From Fimenecus sp045631075 (lineage in GTDB: Bacteria > Bacillota > Clostridia > Oscillospirales > Acutalibacteraceae): a stretch of DNA of 6,273 nt. The translations under genes and the position numbers were made by a program. Location: contig JAZQUC010000157.1 in assembly GCA_045631075.1 (NCBI GenBank), positions 1 through 6,273 of the forward strand, in the 5' to 3' direction. Of this stretch, positions 1-6,019 are shown in pieces (the stretch's first letter is position 1; each line of letters starts with the position of its first letter). The notes below the pieces were generated by a model. The model saw only the letters and a list, made by a program, of their open reading frames with translations. It had not been told where the DNA came from and did no database searches.

Positions 1-605
1 CCGTATGCAGAAAGATTAATGCCCACAAGTACAATTTCAGTATAACCATTTTCAGTCAAAGCAATTACTTCGTTTTTAATATCATCAATAGGCTTCCAAC
101 GGACTCTGCCTCTGGCTTTCGGAATAATACAGTATGAACAGAATCTGTCACAACCATCTTCAATTTTAAGAATTGCTCGTGTGCGTTCTTCAAAATTGCT
201 TATGCCTGATGATACAAGGGGTTCACCACTTTGATGCTGTTCCATATATAATGTCCTGCAACCTGCAGAAAAATATTCATTCAAGGCTTTTGTAAGTAAC
301 TTGTTATTCTTGTTGCCAAGAACAATATCGGCTTCTGTAAGCTTTTCAGCCATCTGTGGGAATGACTGTGGCATACATCCTGTAAGCACTATTGTGCTAT
401 CAGGATATTTCTTTTTATAATGACGGACACATTGCCTTGTTTTTCTGTCACTTTCACTTGTTACGGTGCAAGAGTTTACAACAAAAATTTCAGCTTCATT
501 CTCGTCTTCTGTGACGACATATCCGTTTTTATTCAGTTGTTCACGCATTTCCTGGGTTTCGTATTGATTTACCTTGCACCCAAGAGTGTGGAAAAATACC
601 TTCAT
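1..605 (-). CDS. mtaB: MtaB-type tRNA methylthiotransferase, N-terminal part (partial, runs off left edge)
   Basis: Radical-SAM methylthiotransferase expected to convert t6A to ms2t6A at position 37 of ANN-decoding tRNAs. The minus-strand frame starts at the ATG complementary to 603-605 and stays open to the edge, giving 201 whole codons plus two bases. The protein opens with FHTLGCKVNQYETQ, which is typical of MtaB/YqeV rather than MiaB. The N-terminal UPF0004 domain (about residues 1-125) carries the three auxiliary-cluster cysteines C10, C46 (NSCTV) and C77 (TGCMPQ). The radical-SAM CxxxCxxC follows as C152, C156 and C159 within DGCDRFCSYCIIPKARG. The frame ends in VLVGINLSAY, where the family usually has TGIHxxxYG. 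The rest of the SAM barrel and the TRAM domain lie outside the window. The SD is GGTGA (complement of 610-614), 4 bases before the ATG. The gene diverges from dacA. Family assignment is firm; the MtaB subfamily is likely. Confidence 0.93.
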   Translation of the reverse strand, partial: MKVFFHTLGCKVNQYETQEMREQLNKNGYVVTEDENEAEIFVVNSCTVTSESDRKTRQCVRHYKKKYPDSTIVLTGCMPQSFPQMAEKLTEADIVLGNKNNKLLTKALNEYFSAGCRTLYMEQHQSGEPLVSSGISNFEERTRAILKIEDGCDRFCSYCIIPKARGRVRWKPIDDIKNEVIALTENGYTEIVLVGINLSAY

Positions 606-621
606 AAAATCACCAAAAATA

Positions 622-649
622 ATTATAACACATATTTTAATTTTTTCAT
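622..649 (-). promoter_or_regulatory. Probable sigma-A promoter of mtaB with extended -10
   Basis: On the minus strand, a perfect -10 TATAAT (complement of 622-627) is preceded by TG in the extended -10 position (TGTTATAAT). A weak -35 ATGAAA (complement of 644-649, 4 of 6 matches) sits 16 bases upstream. Transcription would start near 614-615, at the SD itself, leaving a leader of only about 10 bases. The start site is predicted, not observed. Confidence 0.55.
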
Positions 650-654
650 ATACT
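625..654 (+). promoter_or_regulatory. Possible sigma-A promoter of dacA
   Basis: The -35-like ATAACA (625-630, 4 of 6 matches to TTGACA) and the -10 TATACT (649-654, 5 of 6) are 18 bases apart. Transcription would start near 661, with a leader of about 32 bases. The -35 overlaps the -10 of the divergent mtaB promoter. The surrounding AT richness makes chance matches easy, so this is a moderate call. Confidence 0.4.
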
Positions 655-692
655 AATTTGTCCCATTCATATATTTTTTTGGAGGGATATGA

Positions 693-1856
693 ATGAAAAA
701 GTTTTTATGTGTTGTAGTTAGTATTGTATTTGTGTTGTTAATGTCCGTGACGGCTTTTGCAGTTGATGGTGATAATAATACCGTGGCAGGTGATTTGTCG
801 GCAAAATCCGCAATTTTAATGGAAGTTTCAACAGGCACAGTGCTTATGGAGCATAATCCTGACGAAAAGCTTTCACCTGCATCAATTACAAAGGTTATGA
901 CGATTCTTTTGACATTTGAAGCCTTGGAAAAAGGTCAGATTGCACTTGAAGATAAGGTAACAGCAAGTCAAAATGCATCTTCAAAGGGCGGTTCGCAAAT
1001 CTGGCTTAAAGAAGGCGAAGTTATGACTGTTCACGAGCTTTTAAAAGCAACTGTAATCGCAAGTGCCAATGACGCCTGTACAGCTCTTGGTGAATACATA
1101 GCAGGTGACGAAATTTCATTCGTTGCTATGATGAATGAACGGGCAAAAGAACTCGGTATGAATAATACATCATTCGAAAACTGTTCAGGACTTGATGATA
1201 CAGTTACTAATCATTATTCAACTGCAAGAGATGTTGCCATAATGAGCCGTGAACTTATGAAACACGAAAATGTAAAGGAATACACAACAATATGGATGGA
1301 TACATTGCGTAACGGTGAAACACAGCTTGTAAATACAAATAAGCTTGTTCGTTATTATGACGGTGCAACAGGTCTTAAAACAGGTACAACATCAAAGGCA
1401 GGATATTGTGTAAGTGCAACTGCAAAGCGAGATGGTATGGAACTTGTTGCCGTCGTACTCGGTAGTGATAACAGCAGTGAACGATTTGAAGATGCCAAGA
1501 AAATGCTCAGCTGGGGATTTTTAAATTATGCAATATACCAACCTGAAATAGATAAATCCTTAATCACAGATGTTACCGTGCTTTATGGTGAACAAGACAC
1601 AATAAAACCTGTTGTTAAAAATCCTTTGCCAATTTTAATTTCAAAAAATCAAAAAGATTCAATAGAACAGCGTGTTGATATGTGCGTTGATGTGAAAGCA
1701 CCTGTTGAAAAAAATCAGACTCTTGGTAAGGTTTACTTTGAAATTGACGGTAAAATAGTAGGCGAGTGCCCAATTATTAACGAGAAAAAAGTCGAGCGAA
1801 GGTCTGTGTGGTTTATCTTTTCACTTTTATGGTCATCTTTTACAAAAAAATCATAA
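693..1856 (+). CDS. dacA: D-alanyl-D-alanine carboxypeptidase (PBP5/DacF family)
   Basis: Serine-type D,D-carboxypeptidase that trims the terminal D-Ala from peptidoglycan stem pentapeptides outside the membrane. The protein is 387 residues, normal for the family. Residues 1-23 form a signal peptide (KK, hydrophobic core, AFA cleavage site before V24). The peptidase S11 domain (about 30-262) has all three penicillin-binding motifs: SITK with nucleophile S64 and K67, SAN at 124-126, and KTG at 229-231. A PBP5-type C-terminal beta domain follows (about 282-365). The hydrophobic tail from about 371 to 383, flanked by RR and KK, probably anchors it to the outer membrane face. The start at 693 has the SD GGAGGG (681-686) six bases upstream; the overlapping ATG at 689 is out of frame. 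The gene is divergent from mtaB and separate from pgi. Whether the best name is dacA, dacB or dacF cannot be decided from sequence alone. Confidence 0.95.
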   Translation: MKKFLCVVVSIVFVLLMSVTAFAVDGDNNTVAGDLSAKSAILMEVSTGTVLMEHNPDEKLSPASITKVMTILLTFEALEKGQIALEDKVTASQNASSKGGSQIWLKEGEVMTVHELLKATVIASANDACTALGEYIAGDEISFVAMMNERAKELGMNNTSFENCSGLDDTVTNHYSTARDVAIMSRELMKHENVKEYTTIWMDTLRNGETQLVNTNKLVRYYDGATGLKTGTTSKAGYCVSATAKRDGMELVAVVLGSDNSSERFEDAKKMLSWGFLNYAIYQPEIDKSLITDVTVLYGEQDTIKPVVKNPLPILISKNQKDSIEQRVDMCVDVKAPVEKNQTLGKVYFEIDGKIVGECPIINEKKVERRSVWFIFSLLWSSFTKKS

Positions 1857-1863
1857 AAATCTA

Positions 1864-1892
1864 TTGAAAAATTTGAGAAATTAGGTTAAAAT
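1864..1892 (+). promoter_or_regulatory. Sigma-A promoter upstream of pgi
   Basis: TTGAAA (1864-1869, 5 of 6 to TTGACA) and TAAAAT (1887-1892, 5 of 6 to TATAAT) are exactly 17 bases apart. It lies just after the dacA stop, with a predicted start near 1899 and a leader of about 30 bases. No terminator hairpin is visible between dacA and this promoter, so some read-through from dacA is possible. Confidence 0.7.
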
Positions 1893-1930
1893 ATTAAAAA
1901 AGTATAACACAAAGCGAGGACTAATTAAAA

Positions 1931-3268
1931 ATGGCATTAAAACTTAACGATAAGTATGTTAAGAGTTTTATTACTGATGACGAATTAAATGCTATGGCTG
2001 GTGCTGTTGCAGATGCTCATCAGAAAATTGAAGACAAAAGTGGAGAAGGCTCTGACTTTTTAGGTTGGGTTGACCTTCCTGTAAACTATGATAAGGAAGA
2101 ATTCGAAAGAATTAAGGTTGCTGCTGAAAAAATCAAAAACGATTCAAAAGCTCTTGTTGTAATCGGTATCGGTGGTTCATACCTTGGTGCACGTGCTGCA
2201 ATTGAATTCTGTAAATCTCAGAATTATAATCTCGTATCAAAGGATACACCAAATATTTATTTCAGCGGTAATTCTATCAGCGGTAATTCACTCAGTGAAC
2301 TTGTTGATATGGTTAAGGATATTGATTTCTCAATCAATGTTATTTCAAAATCAGGTACAACAACTGAACCTGCTATTGCATTCCGTATTTTCCGTGACCT
2401 TCTTATCAAGAAGTATGGTGAAGAAGAAGCAGCAAAGAGAATTTACGTTACAACTGATAAGGCAAAGGGTACTCTTAAAGAGTTTTCTGACAAAGCAGGT
2501 TACGAAACATTCGTAGTTCCTGATGATGTTGGTGGTCGTTATTCAGTTCTTACTGCAGTTGGTCTTCTTCCTATTGCAGTTGCAGGAATTGACATCGATA
2601 AAATGATGCAGGGTGCTGCTGATGCTCGCGAAGCTTATAGCGTTTGTGATATGGATAAAAACGATTGTTACAAATACGCTGCAATCCGTAATATCCTTCT
2701 CGGTAAGGGTAAGGCAGTCGAGCTTATGGTTGCTTATGAGCCTGATTTCACAATGATGAACGAATGGTTCAAGCAGCTCTTCGGTGAAAGCGAAGGTAAA
2801 GACGGCAAGGGCATTTTCCCTACAAGCGTTGTTTGCTCAACAGACCTTCACTCAATGGGTCAGTATATTCAGGATGGTGTGAGAATGTTATTCGAAACAT
2901 CTGTAATGTTCACAAAACCAAAGAGAGAAGTTGTTATTGAAGAAGACGAAGTAAATGCTGATGGTCTTAATTTCCTTGCTGGAAAGACAATGGATTTTGT
3001 TAACCGTAAGGCATATGAAGGAACACTTTTAGCTCATGTTGATGGTGGCGTTCCAAATATCTGTATTGAAGTTCCTGAAATGAACGAATACGAATTTGGT
3101 TATCTTGTATATTTCTTTGAAAAAGCTTGTGCTGTTTCAGGTTATGTATTAGGTGTTAACCCATTCAATCAGCCTGGTGTTGAAAGCTACAAGAAAAATA
3201 TGTTTGCGCTTCTTGGTAAACCAGGTTATGAAGCACAGCAGGCAGAATTATTAGCAAGACTTAAATAA
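1931..3268 (+). CDS. pgi: Glucose-6-phosphate isomerase
   Basis: Cytosolic enzyme interconverting glucose 6-phosphate and fructose 6-phosphate at the head of glycolysis and gluconeogenesis. At 445 residues it matches the short Bacillus/Firmicutes type (about 450) rather than the 550-residue proteobacterial type. Visible family blocks are GIGGSYLGARA (79-89), the phosphate-binding SKSGTTTEP (139-147), GGRYSVLTAVGLLP (201-214), QLFGESEGKDGKG (282-294), STDLHSMGQ (303-311) and NPFNQPGVESYKKNMF (410-425). By alignment to Bacillus-type enzymes the likely catalytic residues are E286, H307 and K421, all present, along with R203. The start ATG has a GAGGA-type SD (1916-1920) ten bases upstream, slightly long but acceptable. 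It probably shares a transcript with the P-loop gene downstream, since no terminator lies between them. Confidence 0.97.
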   Translation: MALKLNDKYVKSFITDDELNAMAGAVADAHQKIEDKSGEGSDFLGWVDLPVNYDKEEFERIKVAAEKIKNDSKALVVIGIGGSYLGARAAIEFCKSQNYNLVSKDTPNIYFSGNSISGNSLSELVDMVKDIDFSINVISKSGTTTEPAIAFRIFRDLLIKKYGEEEAAKRIYVTTDKAKGTLKEFSDKAGYETFVVPDDVGGRYSVLTAVGLLPIAVAGIDIDKMMQGAADAREAYSVCDMDKNDCYKYAAIRNILLGKGKAVELMVAYEPDFTMMNEWFKQLFGESEGKDGKGIFPTSVVCSTDLHSMGQYIQDGVRMLFETSVMFTKPKREVVIEEDEVNADGLNFLAGKTMDFVNRKAYEGTLLAHVDGGVPNICIEVPEMNEYEFGYLVYFFEKACAVSGYVLGVNPFNQPGVESYKKNMFALLGKPGYEAQQAELLARLK

Positions 3269-3282
3269 AACAAAAAAGGGAA

Positions 3283-3310
3283 ATGACCATTCTTAATAGG
3301 GATGGATAAT
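3283..3310 (+). promoter_or_regulatory. Weak candidate promoter for the P-loop gene
   Basis: ATGACC (3283-3288) and GATAAT (3305-3310) are separated by 16 bases, immediately before the AGGAGG ribosome site at 3319. If used, transcription would begin near 3317, just upstream of that SD. The match is modest, and co-transcription from pgi is at least as likely. Confidence 0.25.
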
Positions 3311-3331
3311 AAATATATAGGAGGAGATAAT

Positions 3332-3760
3332 ATGATTTCTCTTATTATCGGTAAAAAAGGAACAGGAAAAACAAAGGTACTTGTAGAACGCGTTAATGAC
3401 GCTGTTCATGTATCAAGCGGTAACGTTGTATGTGTTGAAAAAGAAACAAAACTTACATACGACGTAAACTATCGTGCAAGACTTATTGCAACAGATGTTT
3501 TTGCAATTGCAGGTTATGATGCATTCTATGGCTTCTTAAGCGGTATTTGTGCAGGTGACCATGACATTACTGACATTTTTGTTGATGCTACATACAGAAT
3601 TGCAGAAGATAATGAAAGAACTGGTGAAGCTCTTGCAGCATTCCTCGCAAAAGTTAACGAACTTTCAAAGATTTCTGATACAAAGTTCACATTCACAATT
3701 TCTTCAGACCTTGAAGAACTTCCTGAATCAATATTTGCTTTCTGCGAAAAACTCAACTAA
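3332..3760 (+). CDS. Small P-loop (Walker A) protein of unknown function
   Basis: A 142-residue soluble protein beginning MISLIIGKKGTGKTK. It has a classic Walker A motif GKKGTGKT at residues 7-14, directly after a first beta strand. A Walker B-like IFVD (82-85) ends a hydrophobic strand. The C-terminal strand TFTISS (residues 120-125) suits a third core strand of a minimal RecA/ASCE-like fold. No membrane segment, signal peptide or extra domain is seen. Similar short clostridial proteins have, as I recall, sometimes been labelled ATP-binding or PilT-like, but it lacks the size and motifs of a real PilT ATPase, so I give no function. An in-frame ATG at 3302 would add ten residues, but only 3332 has a strong SD (AGGAGG, 3319-3324, seven bases away) and places the P-loop at the usual N-terminal position. 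It follows pgi by 63 bases and ends before a GC-rich hairpin. Confidence 0.85.
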   Translation: MISLIIGKKGTGKTKVLVERVNDAVHVSSGNVVCVEKETKLTYDVNYRARLIATDVFAIAGYDAFYGFLSGICAGDHDITDIFVDATYRIAEDNERTGEALAAFLAKVNELSKISDTKFTFTISSDLEELPESIFAFCEKLN

Positions 3761-3778
3761 TCGTTAACAAAACGGTAG

Positions 3779-3804
3779 GGCGGGGTCTTGACCCCGCCGA
3801 TTTT
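3779..3804 (+). terminator. GC-rich hairpin after the P-loop gene, likely terminator
   Basis: A perfect inverted repeat pairs GGCGGGGTC (3779-3787) with GACCCCGCC (3790-3798). Folded as RNA this gives eight base pairs and a CUUG tetraloop. The run TTTT (3801-3804) follows two bases later. The hairpin begins 18 bases after the stop codon. The U-tract is short for a strong intrinsic terminator, and the symmetric GC-rich arms could also be a dispersed repeat that doubles as a terminator. Confidence 0.7.
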
Positions 3805-3817
3805 ATGTAAATTTGTA

Positions 3818-3839
3818 TAAAAAATATTTATAAATTTTG
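3818..3839 (+). promoter_or_regulatory. UP-element-like AT tract upstream of the yceD promoter
   Basis: A pure A/T block (3816-3838) adjoins the -35 box. Its pattern of an A-run, then alternating AT, then TTT, then AAA resembles the UP-element consensus bound by the RNA polymerase alpha C-terminal domain. The block also contains an imperfect palindrome (AAATTT at 3809-3814 and 3832-3837). UP elements are common at ribosomal genes, but any AT-rich genome offers such stretches. Confidence 0.45.
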
Positions 3840-3868
3840 TTGACAAAAACGAAATATAAATATATAAT
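3840..3868 (+). promoter_or_regulatory. Perfect-consensus sigma-A promoter of yceD-rpmF
   Basis: TTGACA (3840-3845) and TATAAT (3863-3868) match the housekeeping consensus at all 12 positions with the ideal 17-base spacer. Transcription should start near 3875, about 22 bases before the yceD ATG. This position rules out the long in-frame TTG start at 3837, which would lie upstream of the transcript. Confidence 0.9.
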
Positions 3869-3896
3869 ATTTAACGCATGTGATGAGGAATGTTTT

Positions 3897-4391
3897 ATGA
3901 ATATCCAACTTGAACAGATTTTTAATCTTGAAGGCTCAAAAAAAGAATTCGATTTCTGCTTTGAACCGGAATACTCTCTTTCTGACGATATTTCACTTGA
4001 CGCACCCGGTATTGCGGTTAGTGGTAAAATCGAGAATAACACGGGAATTGTGTCGTTGTCAGCAAGTGCTAAGTTTTCCGCAACCGTGGTTTGCAGTCGA
4101 TGTGCTGAGAGCTTTAAGAAGGATTTTCAGGTGGATATAGAGCATTTACTTGCTAACAATCTCATTAACGAAGATAATGACGATTATATCGTTGTTGAAA
4201 ATTCCATGCTTGACTTGTCTTCATTGATTTGTGAAGATGTTATCTTTTCATTACCATTAAGATTTTTGTGTGATGATGAGTGTAAGGGACTTTGTTCCAA
4301 GTGTGGTAAAAACCTTAATAACGGTCCTTGTGATTGTAAAAAGGATATTGACCCACGAATGGCAGCTTTATTACAGTTGCTTGATGATTAA
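3897..4391 (+). CDS. yceD: YceD/DUF177 family protein, ribosome large-subunit accumulation
   Basis: A 164-residue protein of the DUF177 family (E. coli YceD, B. subtilis YlbN), which supports 23S rRNA and large-subunit accumulation and is classically encoded just before rpmF. A beta-rich N-terminal half leads to VVCSRCAESF with C66 and C69. The C-terminus has the characteristic cysteine cluster C129, C133, C136, C145 and C147 in ECKGLCSKCGKNLNNGPCDC, followed by DPRMAALLQLLDD. The paired cysteines suggest metal binding, which is an inference. Start choice: ATG 3897 has the SD GAGGA (3885-3889) seven bases away and lies downstream of the promoter; the 20-residue longer frame from TTG 3837 begins inside the promoter. 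rpmF follows after 38 bases and is probably co-transcribed. Confidence 0.92.
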   Translation: MNIQLEQIFNLEGSKKEFDFCFEPEYSLSDDISLDAPGIAVSGKIENNTGIVSLSASAKFSATVVCSRCAESFKKDFQVDIEHLLANNLINEDNDDYIVVENSMLDLSSLICEDVIFSLPLRFLCDDECKGLCSKCGKNLNNGPCDCKKDIDPRMAALLQLLDD

Positions 4392-4414
4392 TCAATTATT
4401 TATTTTATTATAAT

Positions 4415-4423
4415 AAGGAGGTG
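4415..4423 (+). promoter_or_regulatory. Near-perfect Shine-Dalgarno of rpmF
   Basis: AAGGAGGTG (4415-4423) complements nine consecutive bases of the 16S rRNA 3' end, six bases before the ATG at 4430. It decides the start: the in-frame GTG at 4421 is part of the SD itself and cannot be the initiator. The strength fits a highly expressed ribosomal protein. Confidence 0.9.
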
Positions 4424-4429
4424 CCCCAC

Positions 4430-4618
4430 ATGGCAGTACCTAAGAGAAGAGTTTCAAAAACAAGAAGAGATAAGAGACGTTCAAACGTATGGAAGATGAC
4501 AGCTCCTGAACTTGTAAAGTGCCCAAATTGCGGTGGTTACAAGAGACCTCACAGAGTATGTGGTGAATGCGGTCAGTATAAGGGTAGACAGGTTGTTGCT
4601 CTTAAGGAAGAAGCATAA
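4430..4618 (+). CDS. rpmF: 50S ribosomal protein L32 (zinc-ribbon form)
   Basis: A structural protein of the large ribosomal subunit, 62 residues, normal for the family. It starts with the family signature MAVPKRRVSKTRRDKRRS and has a basic N-terminal tail. It then carries a zinc ribbon with CPNC (C31, C34) and CGEC (C44, C47), so this is the zinc-binding C+ type. Zur-regulated paralogues in other bacteria usually lack these cysteines, and nothing here suggests zinc control. It is the second gene after yceD, with an intrinsic terminator close downstream. Confidence 0.98.
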   Translation: MAVPKRRVSKTRRDKRRSNVWKMTAPELVKCPNCGGYKRPHRVCGECGQYKGRQVVALKEEA

Positions 4619-4636
4619 TTTATTCCAGTTTTAAGT

Positions 4637-4668
4637 AAGGCGGAAAGAACGATTTCTCTCCGCCTTTT
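4637..4668 (+). terminator. Intrinsic terminator after rpmF
   Basis: AAGGCGGA (4637-4644) pairs with TCCGCCTT (4659-4666). After one A/C mismatch the stem continues with AGAA (4646-4649) and TTCT (4654-4657) around a CGAT loop. The T-run 4665-4668 follows directly. A wider inverted repeat, TTTTAAG (4629-4635) with CTTAAAA (4676-4682), flanks the hairpin. The U-tract is short, and no clear promoter lies between here and the next gene, so partial read-through into the DUF512-der unit is plausible. Confidence 0.8.
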
Positions 4669-4696
4669 AGTCTTGCTTAAAAACAATTGAAGGCAG

Positions 4697-6019
4697 GTGA
4701 ATGTTTTGTCAGTTGAAATTTGTGGTGTGAACCCAAAGTCTGTGTGCGCTTTAAAGGGTATTACAGCAGGTGATGAATTACTTAAAATCAACGGTAATGA
4801 AATAATGGATGTTCTGGACTATGATTTTTATATGACAGAACAGAATTTGACACTTACTTTCAAGTGCAAAGACGGAAAATACAAGGTGATTAAAACTGAG
4901 AGCACAAATTGTGGGCTTGAATTCCAGACATATCTTATGGACAAGCAACAGCATTGCAAAAACAAGTGTATTTTCTGCTTTATCGACCAGTTGCCAAAAG
5001 GACTTCGTGAAAGTCTTTATTTTAAGGATGACGATAGCCGGCTTTCATTCCTTTTCGGTAATTATATTACGCTTACTAATATTTCAGAACATGAGGTTGA
5101 GCGTATTATTAAAATGCACATCAGTCCTGTTAATATTTCAGTTCATACAATGAACCCTGAGCTTAGAGTTCAGATGATGAAAAACAAAAACGCAGGTAAA
5201 TGTCTTGATATTATTAAAAGATTTGCTGATGCAGGAATCCAGATGAATACTCAGCTTGTGCTTTGCCCGGGTATTAACGACGGTGACGAATTGAAATATA
5301 GCATTGAGCAGTTGTCAGCACTTTATCCTGCAGTTCAAAGCATAGCAGCAGTTCCTGTGGGACTTACAAAATTCCGTGATGGTTTGGAAAAACTTGAACC
5401 TTATAACAAAAAGACAGCAGGGGATACAATCGATATAATCGAAGAATATTCACAAAAATTCCGTGAGGAATTAGGTGTTGGTCTTTGTTATCCTGCCGAC
5501 GAGTTTTTCATTAAGGCAGAAAGAGATTTGCCGTTTGCCGATTATTATGACGGTTATCCTCAGCTTGATAATGGCGTTGGTCTCGTTCGTTCATTTTATG
5601 ACGATTTTCTTGATGAAATCGAGTATTGCAACGAAAAACCAACTCGCAAAAAAGTGACACTTGCAACAGGTGCCGACTTTTATCCGTATCTTTATGACCT
5701 TTGCAAAAAGGCGGAAGAAAAATATAATATCGAAATCAATGTACGAAAGATAATCAATAATTTCTTTGGTGAAACTATTACAGTTTCAGGGCTTATAACA
5801 GGTATCGACCTTTATGAGCAACTTAAAAATGATGATTTAGGTGAATACTTGTTGTTGCCAAGCTCAATGATTAGTGATTATACAAATCATACTGAAAATA
5901 AAAACAAATTCCTTGATGATATGACAGTCGAGGAGTTGGAAGAAAGATTAAATACAAAAATTATCCTGACCAAAGGTGACGGAGGTCAACTTTTAAGAAA
6001 TGTTCTGGGGGTGGAATAA
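4697..6019 (+). CDS. PDZ / radical-SAM / DUF512 protein upstream of der
   Basis: A 440-residue member of the DUF512 iron-sulfur family, whose biochemical role is not established. An N-terminal PDZ-like domain (about 5-65, with GITAGDELLKINGNEI at 21-36) precedes a radical-SAM-type CxxxCxxC (C87, C91, C94) in the family block CKNKCIFCFIDQLPKGLRES. Then come DDDSRLSFLFGNYITLTN (111-128) and a barrel-like region (ISVHTMNPELR, 147-157; QLVLCPGIND, 186-195). The DUF512 domain follows (about 220-430, with YPADEFFIKAERDLP at 265-279). Start is uncertain: GTG 4697 has GAAGG (4689-4693) only three bases away, while the in-frame TTG 4706 has AGGTGA (4695-4700) five bases away and would shorten the protein by three residues. 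The gene overlaps der by one base (TAATG), so translational coupling is likely. The pairing with der suggests, but does not prove, a link to ribosome biogenesis or RNA modification. Confidence 0.9.
   Translation: MNVLSVEICGVNPKSVCALKGITAGDELLKINGNEIMDVLDYDFYMTEQNLTLTFKCKDGKYKVIKTESTNCGLEFQTYLMDKQQHCKNKCIFCFIDQLPKGLRESLYFKDDDSRLSFLFGNYITLTNISEHEVERIIKMHISPVNISVHTMNPELRVQMMKNKNAGKCLDIIKRFADAGIQMNTQLVLCPGINDGDELKYSIEQLSALYPAVQSIAAVPVGLTKFRDGLEKLEPYNKKTAGDTIDIIEEYSQKFREELGVGLCYPADEFFIKAERDLPFADYYDGYPQLDNGVGLVRSFYDDFLDEIEYCNEKPTRKKVTLATGADFYPYLYDLCKKAEEKYNIEINVRKIINNFFGETITVSGLITGIDLYEQLKNDDLGEYLLLPSSMISDYTNHTENKNKFLDDMTVEELEERLNTKIILTKGDGGQLLRNVLGVE

Noticed and set aside
420..656. Plus-strand open frame of 78 codons
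   Set aside because: It lies antisense to mtaB, has no SD, and its translation shows no family features; the mtaB motifs on the minus strand explain the region.
606..692. Riboswitch or T-box in the mtaB-dacA gap
   Set aside because: The gap is only 87 bases, nearly all A/T, and lacks any stable hairpin or recognisable aptamer core.
2262..2289. Exact 13-base direct repeat with 15-base period inside pgi (encoding SGNS twice)
   Set aside because: Comparison with Bacillus-type isomerases from memory shows no added length here, so it looks like ordinary substitution, not a tandem duplication.
2172..2516. Open frame of 114 codons inside pgi
   Set aside because: It overlaps the catalytic core of pgi in another frame, and its low-complexity Leu/Ile/Ser composition is typical of an out-of-frame shadow.
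3302..3331. Ten-residue N-terminal extension of the P-loop protein from ATG 3302
   Set aside because: It lacks a good SD and would push the Walker A away from the N-terminus; ATG 3332 has AGGAGG at ideal spacing.
3837..3896. Twenty-residue extension of YceD from TTG 3837
   Set aside because: The codons coincide with the -35, spacer and -10 of a perfect promoter, so they would not be transcribed from it.
4409..4414. TATAAT directly upstream of rpmF as an internal promoter
   Set aside because: Transcription would begin about at 4421, inside the SD, removing most of the ribosome site; there is also no -35 partner.
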